From Heterobasidion occidentale (Eukaryota; Basidiomycota; Agaricomycetes; Russulales; Bondarzewiaceae), in NCBI GenBank assembly GCA_039111635.1, contig JBCAQO010000006.1:744001-808000 (forward strand): 64,000 bases of DNA, read 5' to 3'. Each line of letters opens with the position of its first letter. The stretch's first letter is position 1. Under the pieces are notes generated by a model. The model did not search any database. It saw nothing but the letters and a program-made list of their open reading frames with translations, and was not told where the DNA came from. Of the stretch, positions 30,742 through 43,060 are shown piece after piece. A program made the translations under genes and the position numbers.

Positions 30742-33085
30742 CATTCAGTCCCCTGCTACTGCTCCTAGCTTTTCCCTCCCCCACCTCCTCCCTGCACCCA
30801 ACTCAAGCTTGATCCTAGCTTCAGCCCTGGTGCGTTTGCCAGCTTTGCTAACATGCCTCCCATACTGTCAGAGTATAACAATCCCACTCATTATATCTCC
30901 AACAGGTCAGTAGATGATGACTTTGCTTCTTTGGAATCTTGTCCATGTTGATTAAGGATAGTGCGCAGGTCGCCTCCTCATTCATCTTGTACCAACATAG
31001 CCCAATGTACCTGGCCAAAGTGGTGGCATTGTCACTACCCATAGACCATCCCACTCTACACCCACTGTCATGATCCATGGACAGTCCTCTCAGACCCTCC
31101 TGTCATGTTCATTGCCCCTCCGCAGATTTTACAGCTGTTGGAGGCATCCCAGCTCTAGAACATGGGCACTGCCCCTTGCCCCATTGCGTCTCTTCTACCC
31201 TCTCTTGCTCCACCTGTCCCATGTGCCCCTATTTGAAGACGCCTACACAACCCAGCAGCAGCAAAGTGGAATCTAGTGCATGTCAACATCTCATCGCAAG
31301 CTTCGAGCCTGGCACACACCTACACTTGTCATGAGTCATGCCAAGTCAGCAAACCTCGATGATGATCTGAATGCCACCATGCGGTGGACCTCTCGCCCAA
31401 GCCCTTTGACCATGATTGACTGCAGTCAGTTGACGTGCGTAAGTGCTTGCCCCAGTTCAGCATGGATCAATGGGCTGACTTTTAATTCTAATCCTATAGC
31501 CCTCTAGAAATCTCATCTCAAGCCTCCCAAATTGGCACCCTCTGCATGGCAGCTCTAGATTAGATCTATAGACACCAAGCTACTACCAATACAAGGAAAC
31601 TGAACAACAACGCTGCATGCTGCTTATCCTTGCACCCTCTTACAACACTGGTGACTGTCATAAGTGGTCTAAAGTGCCTCAGCCTTAGGAGATTTGACCT
31701 CTCATTGTGACTTTCTGACCACTCTCTCATTGATGCTGTCCATTCTCCCTTGTTCTCTTTGCCTTCCTCAGGTGAATCCTGGGAGCAATTATGTAATTTG
31801 GTCCTGATTTCCATCTAGGCCTTGCTCACAATTTTGAGGTGTTATGGATTTGTGTTCGTCATGACACGGTGGATTGATTCCTTTGCAGATTAATTGCCTA
31901 TCATGGCTTCAATAATTCCATGTGATCTCATCCATGCGAGTAAATGCCTCAATGTGCACATGCTCATGATCTCCCCTCTTCTCCCTCCACTTGCTCCCCA
32001 TACTCGGATCCACACATACAATAGTAGATCACCAAGCTATGTGCTCCGAGGTCATGCTCCCTTGTGAATCGTTCTGAATGGGCTCTTCACAGGTCATTTT
32101 TGTACTAATTGTTCTATGGTCCCATTGCCACCCCTTTGAGCATAAAGACTGACCAGGCTCTATCGCCCATGTCAACCATGCATCATGTTCTTATAAAAGC
32201 TCTCATAAATACAGAAGAGCGCCTTCCCATTCCTCTCATGCCTCCCAAATTGGACTTGCTTCTCGAGGTGGCTTGTACCCACAAATCTGTCTCCCTGTGA
32301 GCTGCTGCCAACACCATTAACCAGGCGGCCATCTCTGCCATGATTGCCCGCAGATTGTCTAACCTTGACAACAACAACAACAATGCCGCCGCCCCTGCTA
32401 CCCTCCCTTCAAATGATGGCCCTGTCGACTACTCCATACAATACAATGCTCTCATCACCAGAGTGGGTCATCCAGCCCATCTCAGTGCAACAGGGTTACT
32501 ACTTGCCTCCAATCCTAACGAGTACATAGCCTAGCACTAGACGACTACCAACACCATTAGCAGAAAGAGATTTACCTCTGGGATAGCTATTCATGCTAAA
32601 CAGGGAGGCAGCACAGTGTAGGGCCTGATAGACAAGGTTGTTGTCAAGTCTCTAGAGCTCAAGGACACTGAGAATCAAGCACATGCAATCCAAGCACATG
32701 CAGGCATTGGTTGCAGACACTCATGCTGTGGGATAAATTCATTAGCAGTGTCAGAATCCCATATCACCAACAATGGCTCCCTGTTGTCATCAAAATGTAT
32801 GCTTGTGCATTTCTGTGCTTATGTGTAAGTGATCACAAATCAGTGCCTCTTTGCCTTCCATTTTCACCTCATCCCACAGTTATGATGGTTCTGGGGAGAA
32901 ATGGGCCAGTCATTGTATCCGTCACCCTCATTGGTTGGGCACATGGCATATATTCCTGTATTTGTGAATACACCTGAGATGCAAAGGGTGTCAAACAGGG
33001 GGTCGAGACATTGATCAAGGGTGGCTTGTACTGGAGTATTCAAGATGAAGTCAAGTCAAGTTCATGATTCTTTCTCATGTACCGG
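30742..33085. other. Decayed coding sequence of unknown origin
   Basis: Peptide-like stretches with many stops are visible on the plus strand, for example an Asn-rich ALITRVGHPAHLSATG region near 32430-32490. No family is recognised and no frame stays open beyond about 88 codons. The composition is coding-like in patches, so this is probably one or more old pseudogenes. Confidence 0.35.
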
Positions 33086-35001
33086 TGATATGCTAGAGGC
33101 ATCTCTAAGTGCCAAGCACAACACCAAAATAACCTCTAGAGCAGGGGGTGCTGGAGCTAGTATCTAATATACAAGGAATTGTTAGTGACAACCTTAGAAA
33201 GCGAGGGTGCACTAAGAAGCAATAGAGAGTGTGAGATGATAGCACCTGGATTTTGGGACTGTGCCAAACACCAACCAGATGTTTAGTCAGTCAGTTTGAG
33301 GATTTGTTTAATAACAAGAAAGGTAGTGCTGTGACCAACAACTATGCACTTCAAGAGCCACACAGGACTCTGACAATATACGAGGGAGGACGAGAGGTAT
33401 GATCAAAGAGACAAGTATGAACACAAACAAGGCCAAATGACCAGATGACAAGTTTTTGGGAGTCGACAAAGACAATTTCAATGGCTGAGATGAGTGTGAA
33501 TGAGCTCTGAACTGTGGGGTGCAAAAGCTGGTTTATTCCAGAGTTGTAGGTTTTTATAATAAACGGAGCCCCTAAGTAAAATATTGAACAAGGAATGAGA
33601 GTAAGTACCGAATGGGCACCAAGACCTAGTGCTGATAAGAGCCAGCTCATAACACATAATATATGATCACATGATCATATAACACGTGGTCTATGACCAA
33701 CAAATATGACCTATACCCGGTGACCGACCCCTTGACTTTACCAACAGACATTCAATTATCTTATCTAATCTTCTACCCCTGATTGATGATTAATCACATC
33801 ATTGACATTACACCAACAGTTCCTGATCTTACCAACCGTTTGTACTCATTGGCTAGATACCTTGTTCCTGTCCCTGTCCTGGTACCTTGATTACCAATCA
33901 TGATCGTTTACCTCAGTACCTTAAGAAGCACAGACTTTCTGTAGATCATGCCCTAAAGTAGCTTTACATATATATAGAACAAGCCAGAGGCCTGTCTCAC
34001 CAGCTCGTTCACCTTTGTTACATACTACCTGTTCTTACTCTTGACCTCTGGTACTAGCCATACCTCTGCTACATCTAGGCCTTTGCCATTAGGCCAGACC
34101 TTTGATTGTCAATAGAACAACTGTTAGCATTGGTTTAACCTGCACTTGCACTTCTCTCTATTATCATCCTCAATTACTCAGTCGTCGTCTCAGTACTAGC
34201 TACATCCTACACAGGACTAGCAGTATTCTATCTCAACTTCAGTGGGCAACATATCTACTGTCATCCAGGCCCACATCAGGTCATACCTTCACATCTGTGG
34301 GAGGACCTTTGTGCTTGCTTGGAATCCAAGTACTATCACGAATCCCTTGTGCATCTGGAGTTACACACCAAGTTAGCTGCTGGTATCTTCATCGGACACA
34401 CTTGGATTTGGCACGTTCCCTCAGTGACTCAGAGGCCTCCTGACACATCACGTGTGAAGACCAGGTCTTAACAAGCGCACAGCGAAGATAAGAAGGTAGG
34501 TGAATGTCTATATGGGTTCCAAAGGCGATAAGGTAAAAGTCTATCAGTGATGATGAAATCCCGAACATTTGGTATCCATTGTCCGAATGTAGGTAGCAGG
34601 GACAGTCGTTGGAGAACTAATGAAAATACAGAAAGAGTAAATGTACAACTTAGATAGCCAAGCAATGGTGTAAGATTGTGTTTGACCGAATGTGTAGAAG
34701 CAGGACAATAAGCAATAAAAGCTGGCCAGATTACAGACCACATTGGCCAAACAGGTTATCAGCTTCCAATCTTGTAAACATCTATTGTAACACTCCTGTG
34801 TGGTCATGGTAAGTACGTGAAGTGTGGGCAAACTGATCCAAGTGCTGCCAAATGTCCTTCAGTGGCTTGCAGTTGTTTGAGTAGGGACCGACTATGTTTG
34901 GTATGAGTTGGTGCCTTTGATACTTGTCTAGAGCTGTTTGGTCTCTCACCAAAGCTTCTCAAATGCCTCCCTCAAACTCCAGAGCAGGTGCATGCTTATC
35001 A
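33086..35001 (-). repeat. Family C element, copy 2, split by a family-B LTR
   Basis: Ends are TGATATGCTAGAGGC and GCATGCTTATCA, as in copy 1. Removing the family-B LTR at 33633-34473 and one target copy leaves about 1070 bp, the same length as copy 1. The flanks ACCGG and CTGGT suggest an imperfect duplication only. Confidence 0.75.
33633..34473 (+). repeat. Solo LTR, family B, nested in family C copy 2
   Basis: An 841-bp LTR begins TGATAAGAGCCAGCTC (usual TGTTAAGAGCCGGCTC) and ends AGGTCTTAACA. The duplication AGTGC/AGCGC has one mismatch. The promoter core TATATATAGAACAAGCC and the AGCTCGTTCACCTTTGTTAC block are present near 33965-34020. Confidence 0.85.
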
Positions 35002-36924
35002 CTGGTCATTTTGCTGATATAATATTTGTTCACCAACCACACAGTGATCCAGGAGTTCAATCTTCCTTGTAAGCACCGCAAGCCGATATATTACAGATGC
35101 TCGGAAGCCCACCTGCTGCTTCAAGAGGGAATGTGCGGCAGCATTTTTTCTAGTCATGAAGTCAGCATCTAGGATGGTGTGGTCATTGTCATGTCCATGG
35201 CCATTGGTGTCCGCCCAAGCAGCCTCACTACTTTGTACACACAGTTTATACACGAACATAGAGTAAGTGTGCTTATATTACCTACTAGATAGACTTGGCC
35301 ACTGACCCTTCTGCAATAGTACATGGTGTGCGGAGACTGTACTATTAATTGCATCAGCAATGGCTCACTGAGCTTTTGTATTGTGGTCAACATTCGGAAC
35401 ATGAAGGTGCATTTTACTTTTTGATCACTTTTATTCTCTAAGTTGACACTATGCTCAAGAGATGGGTAGTTGGTGCTTATTCAAAACTCATGACATTTGT
35501 ATTTGAACTAGTGACAAAGTTGCACAATATTGTATCTGAGCCACAGCTATGAATCATTGCCCACCTGTGGTGCCAGAGTGCTTTTGGACCCAAGGTCTCT
35601 TTTTTGCCCCATCGTGTGAATCATTCCACTCACTATGCACTAGACTCGGATGAGATTATGTTTGGCTGCAAGGACAAACTGGAATTCATCCCAGAAATGC
35701 GTGACGAGCCACTGTGAGGAATTCTTGCACCCTGCTGACCATCTTTGATCCCACACTTTATATAGCTCTGTCAAGGCCGATGAAGGTAGCAGACACCTTT
35801 TACACAATAAACCTGTGCTTGCCTTGCACTTGAGCGAATAGATTTCCCAGCTTACACAAAATGCTGGTCTTCAACCTGCCAGCTTGGGTGCCTCTTGTAA
35901 GGAGGTCAGAAATATTGTGAGTGCAGTCATGTACTCTTGCACTATCACTGATCGGCCCTAGTTTGGAATCACACAAGGCAAGCTGTTTTCCCAGATAATA
36001 CTGGGGCATCACCAGGGAGACAGTACATTTGACACACACTACTCACAAGGTACTGGAAACGTGCCAGTTGTGGGCATGGTAACGGGGAATTAGATCAACA
36101 GTTGTCTGATGTGCAGTTGGTGCATAGTACCAGCTATCATATAGAAATGACCTAACACTGATGCTCCACAGGCCATGCTTAGTTTTCACAAGCAGACATC
36201 CTGCACCGTGATGTGTTTCCTCAACCACAGGGTCACTGAACTGACCAAAGGTCCTGCCTCGGCAATCTCAAAAGACTACAGGCGACGAGGAAGAACACCT
36301 GCTTGGTGGATATAAAAATCTCTGAAGAGGCACACACCGAGGTAGAAGTAAGCGCTCTCATTCTGAGCTCATGGATTATACTAATTGGAGATGCTACAGG
36401 AACACCCTGACATGCTCGCTTTTTGACCGATGATTGATATCAAGTAGAAACAAATGCTTGACATGTTAGAGACAATCTCCCTCAAAGATGGCAAGAAATT
36501 TCTTCACCCTGAGCAATACAAGGTGGCATGCATGAGCCTTGGCCAGATTGCAAAAAACCCAAGGACAGTCATTGTTGACAAGCCACAATTCACCAAGGTG
36601 AGCCCTTCCAAGCATTCAATCATCATCTTCTCATATTTTTGTTTAGCTCTGGAATAAGTTGAAGAAACTATGGAAGGACTGAAGTGATCTTCACAAGACA
36701 TTATGTCATCCACAGCAAGCAAAAGCCCAAAAGGCACGTGACAAGGCATTGACCGTGAAAAAGGACCATAGGACAGTAGACATGCGCAATGCCATCATCA
36801 AAGATATGATGACCAACACACATATCCTCCTTGATGCTGTTTATACTAATCCTCCATCCTCAGTCGCATCATCTAGCAAGGGCCACCCTCACATGCATGG
36901 ACATCATTGTTCTCCTCATGTTGC
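35002..36924. other. Decayed sequence including repeat D, copy 1 (35104-35555)
   Basis: On the minus strand, pieces such as CVQSSEAAWADTNGHGHDND (near 35220) and YYAPTAHQTTVDLIPRYHAH (near 36110) look coding but no family is recognised. Bases 35104-35555 match 43061-44325 (repeat D) at moderate identity, including AAGCAGCCTCACTACTTTG and GAACATGAAGGTGCATTT-like blocks. The region right of 36454 belongs to the plus-strand gene fragment described separately. Confidence 0.4.
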
Positions 36925-37927
36925 TGTTAAGACCTGGTCTTCATACATAATGTGTCAGGAGGCTCCTGAGTCACTGAGGGAACGTGCCAAATCCAAGTGT
37001 GCCTGATGAAGACACCAGTGGCTAACTTTGTGCATAATTCTGGATGTACGAGGGATTCGTAATAGTACTTGGATTCCAGGCAAGTACAAAGGTCTTCCCA
37101 CAGATGTGAAGGTACGACCTGATGTGGGCCCAGATGATAGTAGATATGCTGCCCACTGAAGTTGAGATAGAATACTACTAGTCTTGTGTAGAACGTAGCT
37201 AGTACTGAGACGACGACTGAGTGATTGAGGATGATAATAGAGAGAAGTGCAAGTGCAAGTTAAACCAATGCTAACAGTTGTTCTATTGACAATCAAAGGT
37301 CTGGCCTAATGGCAAAGGCCTAGATGTAGCAGAGGTATGGCTAGTACCAGAGGTCAAGAGTAAGAACAGGTAGTATGTAACAAAGGTGAACAAGCTGGTA
37401 AAACAGGTCTCTGGCTTGTTCTATATATACATAAAGCTACTTTAGGGCATGATCTATAGAAGGCCCGTGCTTAGCCAATGAGTATCCAATGGGGAAGGAT
37501 CAAATAGAAGCAAACAATCAACAATCAATGAATCAATGAACGAACGGTTGGGGCAGGGGTAAGAACCAGGAACCATTGGAGTAACTGTAATGTTAATGAC
37601 GTGATTGATTGTTGATCAGGGGTAGAAGATAAAATAAGATAACTTGAACATCTGTTAGTGAAGTCAAGGGGTCAGTCACTAGGTATAGGTCATATCCGTT
37701 GGTCATAGACCACGTTGATGAGCATGCACCTGCTCTAGGGTCCAGGAAAGGTATTTGGGAAGCTTTGGAGAGAGGCCAACCAGCTCTAGATGAGTGCCGA
37801 AGACACCAACTATTACTAAACACAGTCGGTCCCTACCAGACTGACCGTAAGCCACTGAAGGACGTTCAGCAGCACTTGGGTCAGTTTGCCCATACTTCAC
37901 GTACTTACCATAACTGCACAGGAGTGT

Positions 37928-38759
37928 TTAGGTCGGAGACCTATCACGTGCACCGATGCACGAAGGGGTCCCTAGGCTAAACCTCCACTGGTTCGTATAG
38001 TCGTAGACTCCAATGAATAAAGATGATGGATCGTCTTTGGGCTCTTTCAAGGAACTCGGGGTCGCTGTCGGCTTTGTTCTCGAAGAGATTAAAAAGGTGA
38101 TCTTCGAGGTCTTCTCGATGATGAGGAGGAACCGGATGATCTTCTCCTGTCCAACAGATGACACGAGGGGGTGTCCAACTGAGAACGCGGAAGGCAGCTA
38201 GCCCGGTATAGAAGCGGATGAGTAGAGGGAGGGGAGGGAAGGGAGACAAGTCCAGCGCTTCGTCAGACCGTGCAAAGAGTTTCTCAGATCTGACAGAGAT
38301 CACGAAGCGTGGGCTAGGAAGGTAGCCAGACGCCGGGTGCAGTGCAGAGATCGAGTATATTACAGGTGAACGAGCTGAGCTTCTTAGAAGCTCATCTCGG
38401 CTATTTACGTACAGAAGTGTCTAGGGCAGGATCAAGATCTGGTCCGTGCGCTTCTTAGGTACCAAAGTCAACGATCGAGATCCGTAAGCTAGAATACCTC
38501 ATTGACCTGCCACATAACCAAATATAGTAATCCGATCACTAATGTCCATCCACATCTTCGATCGATCAAGAACCAGGAACGGGGGTCAGGAACCAATGTC
38601 TGTCCACATCAAGAAACAGGAACCAGAAGTCAGCGTTCATGCATCAGCATGTAAATGGTAAGGAGTCATGGAAAACGGTCCGAGTCTGCAACGAGTCCGA
38701 AGCACTTGACCAGCCCATCCACTCACGTGCGAAGCACGTGTTAGGACGCGGTCCTAACA
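37928..38759 (-). repeat. Solo LTR, family A, nested in family C copy 3
   Basis: It is 832 bp long in reverse orientation, ends GTCCTAACA, and lacks the first two terminal bases at its left end (TTAGGTCGG instead of TGTTAGGTCGG). The duplication AGTGT is perfect (37923-37927 and 38760-38764). It closely resembles the LTRs of the full-length gypsy element. Confidence 0.9.
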
Positions 38760-39020
38760 AGTGTTACAATAAGAGCTTACGAGATTGGAGCCAGTAGTCT
38801 ATTTCGGCTGATGTGCTCTGTAAGTTGGTCGGTCCTTATTGCTTATCGTCCCAACTTCCATAAGGTCGGTCAAACAAAATCTTGCACCATTGCCTGGCCA
38901 CCCTGGTCATACATTTACTTCTTCTTTATTTTTATTCGTTCTCCAACACCTGTTCCTGCTACCTACACTCAAACAACGGATACCAAATGGTCAGGATTTC
39001 ATCATCGCTGATAGACTTTT

Positions 39021-39836
39021 TGTTAAGAGCCGGCTCATAACACATGATATATGATCACCTGATCATATGACACGCGGTCTATGACCAACAGATATGACCT
39101 ATACCCGGTGACCGACCCCTTGACTTCACCAACAGACATTGAGTTATCTTATCTTATCTTTCGTTCCTGAATTAACAATCAATTACATCGCTGACATCAT
39201 CAATTGCATCATGCTTCTCTGATCGCATCATAGATTGCATCATTTCGATCGTTGATCATTTACTTCTATTTACCTCGGTACCTTAAGAAGCACGGACCTT
39301 CTGTAGATCATGCTCTAAAGCGTATCGCGTATATATAGAATGAGCCAGAGACCTGTCTCGCTAGCTCGTTCACCTTTGTTACCCCCCACCTGTTCTTACT
39401 CTTGACCTCTGGTACTAGCCATACCTCTGCTACATCATAAGTCTTTGCCATTAGGCCAGACCTTTGATTGTCAATAAAACATCTGATTAAACATTGGTTT
39501 AACTTGTCTCTGCGCTTCTCTCTATCATCATCCTCAACCACTCAGTTGTCATCTCAATACTGGCTGAGTTCTACACAGAACTAGCAGTATTCTATCTCGA
39601 CTTTAGTGGGCAGCATATCTACTGCCATCCAGGCCTGCATCAGAACGTACCCTCACATCTGTGGGAAAACCTTTGTGCATTCTTGGAGACACGATACCAT
39701 CACAAATCCCTTGTGCATTCTGAATTATGCATACAGTTAGCCACTGGTGCTTTCATTGGGCGCACTTGGATTTGGCACGTCCCTCAGTGACTCAGGAGCC
39801 TCCTGGCACATCACGTGCGAAGACCAGGTCTTAACA
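39021..39836 (+). repeat. Solo LTR, family B, nested in family C copy 3
   Basis: It is 816 bp, with ends TGTTAAGAGCCGGCTC and CCAGGTCTTAACA. The duplication is a perfect CTTTT (39016-39020 and 39837-39841). TATATATAG and AGCTCGTTCACC promoter blocks are intact near 39330-39370. Confidence 0.9.
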
Positions 39837-41058
39837 CTTTTACCTTATTGTCTTTAAAACCCATATGGACATTTTACCTACCTTCTTATCTTCTCTGTTT
39901 GCTAGGTCTTGGTGCCCGTTCAGCAGTCACTCTCCTTCCTCATTCGATATTTACTTAGGGGCTCAGTTTACTATAAAAACATACATACAACTCTGGAATA
40001 AACTAGCTTTCGCACTCCATAGTTCAGAGCTCATTTGCACTCATCTCAATCATTGAAATTGTCTTCGCCAACTTTTGCAAACTCATCCTCCTCGTTTTTC
40101 GGCCTCGCTTGTGTTTGTAACTTGTCTCCTTGTTCGTACCCTTGTCCGTCCTCATTCATTGTCAGAGTCCCATGTGGCTCTTGAAGCACGTAGTTGTCAA
40201 TCGCGGCACCACCTTTTTGTTACTGACCAAATACTCAACCCAACCCAACCGACCGAACATTTGGTCGGTGTTTGGTGCAGTCCTGAAACTGTTTGAACAC
40301 TTTAATACTACCCTCCCCATTGCTCTTCAGTGCGCCCTCACTTTCTAAAAGTCGTAACTAACAATTCCTTGTGTATCAGATACTAGCTCCAGCACCCCTT
40401 GCTCTAGAGGTTGTTTTGGTGTTGTGCTCAGCACTTAGAGATGCCTCTAGCATATCAACATGTCATATGATCATGTGATCATATATCATGTGTTATGAGC
40501 TAGCTCTTAACAGTCGCCTCATCCAGTCAAGTTCCTCCTCCTGTTGCGCCATCCAACCAAGTAACGAGTGATTGCTCTGCTGCAGAATCACAGTAACCAG
40601 TGCAACATATTTGCCCACTAGGTTGGGTGCTTGGTGAAGTTCCACCTGTGCCAACTGACAACAAGCCTGAGTCTTTCCAATCCTAGGCGGGTGAAATGGA
40701 TCATTTATTACCATTCAATGAGATTGATAATGAGGCAGATGAGGGCCAGTTGTGCAGAGGAGTGATGACATCACCTCTCATTTTAATGTCTCTCTCAAGC
40801 AGGCATCAGCGGAGTCTCATTATAGGTTGTACAGGAGGGTCAATAGAGAAGAAGAGGAACCTGTAGGTGATAGGGCAGACAATGATAATGCGAGGGGCGA
40901 TATTTGGGTAGATGACCCAGCCGTTATAGAAGCTCAGGACCTACCCCTGGTCAAGAGTGATGCCACGGAGGTTGAGATTATGGGATTGCCATTGGACATG
41001 CTTCATGTTGCTCTCATGCATTTTATTGTGCAACCTGTCATTGAGGAAAGAGTGTGAG

Positions 41059-41638
41059 TGTTATGACTTGACCGATCGGGGCCCTTCGGGGCCGGTCTAT
41101 CCAATGGTCCAAGCATCACATGCTAGGCGGCTCTACTATGGAGCATACATCAAGGTATTTGGCATGTCCTTAAGAGCCGACTGGACCGATGGTTCTTCAA
41201 GACATCGGTAGAGGCTATATTGGAGGGACACGAGGTTCACACAGTGATAAAGATAGGCATTCACATGCCATGGGCTTAGGGCTTATGGGTAAGCACCTCG
41301 TCGCACCTGGATGGATTGGTGCGACTAGAGAAGTACAAGAGTAGGCACCGGCTGAGGGAGACAGCGACCACAGCTCTCCTGGGATGGAAACCTAGAGAAG
41401 CATACGGACTCTTACCCTATACCCTATACAGTATATAAAGCCCATAGAATAGGCTGAGGATCTTCAGTCTATTCTCTTTGTTCCTACACAGTCACCACAC
41501 TGTGTAACTTAGAGCTAATCATTATTCCCTCCTGTATTGTTGCCTGATACAGTCGAGACTTCGTCCACCACTCAGTCCATTGTGCGACCTAGGGAAGAAC
41601 CTGTTACTCTTGGGTTACTAAACGAGCAGTTCGTAACA
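41059..41638 (+). repeat. Solo LTR of a fourth family (E), 580 bp
   Basis: The unit begins TGTTATGACTTGACC and ends GTTCGTAACA, with TGTTA/TAACA inverted tips, and is flanked by a perfect GTGAG duplication (41054-41058 and 41639-41643). It contains a TATA box (CAGTATATAAAG near 41430) followed by a pyrimidine-rich start region. A GGCCCTTCGGGGCC hairpin lies 22 bp inside the left end. No second copy is seen in the window. Confidence 0.8.
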
Positions 41639-43060
41639 GTGAGAGAAAAACAAAGTGGGTATCGTGTTTGTTTACCATTGTACCTTTCTGACCATTTGTC
41701 ACAGAAGAATGACAACAAATGGCACTGCTCCTTGATGACAATCAAAGGGAATAATTGCAACTTTGTTTCTGACAAATAGAACATGTTCAAGTGGCATCAG
41801 TAGTATTGTAACTTTGTTGCATGGCAGGTACCACCTCACTCATCAAAAACAGACAGAAATACACATTCCGGATGGTACAAGTTGGTTGAGAAGATACAAG
41901 GGCCTAACAAGAGTGCTAAACAGAAGAGATGGATCTGCCTCTCTGGTGATCGTCAGTGAGTACCATGAGTTGAGATTTCTGATGTTGCCCTGCTCATTTC
42001 ACCACGATAGCTATGCATCCATGCAGTCTAACATGATTGCACATTGCCTATCAAACAAATGCAGAAATCATGAGAGGCACCAGCATGTTCACTACGACTA
42101 CCTTGCTGCCTGGGAAAAATTCCTATCATGATCAATAAGCCCAAGGATGTTCCTTCAGACAGCGAGAGCAATAATGAGGAACTCACATCAGGGACACAGA
42201 TGCCTGATTCTAGGCGGCTGGTATTACTATATAAGGACATCAGCAATGGTGGTCAGTCATTTCCCTCTCTTCTTATCCACAAACTAATCTCATTATATAT
42301 CTCAGCAATAAAAGATAACCATGGCACCGCTCAAGGTAAAGCCATAGAAGTCTAGCAATGTCCATGGCGAGGGTCCAAACATTGGACAGCATGAGGAAGA
42401 GATGCAGAGCTCTACTGCTAGTCACAAGCACACCATTTCCTTTGTTCAAGCACCCACAGAGTCATTGACAACAACAACCACACATCAAGGTGAGGATCTC
42501 GGCACAGTTCTAGCAGTCAAAGAATCATAGGCAACTTCAACCACAAGACAACACATCTGTCCCCATGATGATGCTATTAAACAGACAACAATGGCTTTAC
42601 TGCTCAACCTCAATGCAGCAACCATTGCATCCCTCACTGCTGATGTGCACCTTTCCTCACTTAATTCTTTCTTTGTCACTCATTATACTTCATTTAGATG
42701 AATGTGGACCTGCCTGCAGGAGGCATTTCTGCAATCAAAGAAGTGATGCAACTCTTTCACAACTTGGCAAACAGAGAAGGGACACTGTGATATTTAAGTC
42801 TTAGAGTGTCCGTATTATTATTACATCTACTAACCATCTTCTCCCTCTTTTTTTTTAATTGACATACACCTTCCCCCTGTGTAATCTATACATGCCTTCC
42901 CTCTTCCTCATAAACATCTGTCTTAGACTTGAGCTTCATCTCCCATCTTTGTATCTTTGCTTGCTCTATGCGTAACACCATTTCTCTTTCAATTGTTCTA
43001 GCCGTAGACAATTGTATTTTCCAACGCATGATCCTCTCATATAGTATTTGCACTTGCATA
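41639..43060. other. Decayed sequence right of LTR E
   Basis: The left part to about 42131 continues the plus-strand gene fragment described at 36454. After that, an open stretch near 42128-42355 (DSESNNEELTSGTQ) and a Thr/Ser-rich region near 42400-42560 look like old coding sequence, but no family or full frame is recognised. Confidence 0.3.

Larger units (their letters stand above)
37716..40457 (+). repeat. Family C element, copy 3, carrying two further solo LTRs
   Basis: It starts TGATGAGCATGCACC and ends CTAGCATATCA, in the LTR orientation opposite to copies 1 and 2. Without the inserts at 37928-38759 and 39021-39836 it is about 1085 bp, matching the other copies. Flanks ACGT and ACAT are compatible with a 4-5 bp duplication having one mismatch. 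Confidence 0.8.
36925..40512 (-). repeat. Solo LTR, family B, interrupted by a family C element
   Basis: The left part is 36925-37715 (TGTTAAGACCTGGTC...GACCACGT) and the right part 40458-40512 (...GAGCTAGCTCTTAACA). Together they make one family-B LTR of normal length. The outer duplication is GTTGC/GTCGC with one mismatch. It is the outermost shell of a three-level nest. Confidence 0.85.
36454..42131 (+). pseudogene. Decayed plus-strand gene of unknown function, split by nested LTRs
   Basis: Coding-like pieces lie in order on the plus strand. The first is LHPEQYKVACMSLGQIAKNP (36505). After an intron-like gap comes TVKKDHRTVDMRNAIIKDMM (36752) and an Ala/Ser/His-rich run reaching 36924. 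Here a family-B LTR nest (36925-40512) interrupts it. An acidic stretch (SHYRLYRRVNREEEEPVGD) continues to 41058, where LTR E is inserted, and more sequence (GTSWLRRYKGLTRVLNRRDG) runs to about 42131. Stops separate the pieces. The two LTR insertions with target duplications fit insertion into one former gene, though joining the pieces is an inference. No family is recognised. Confidence 0.35.
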
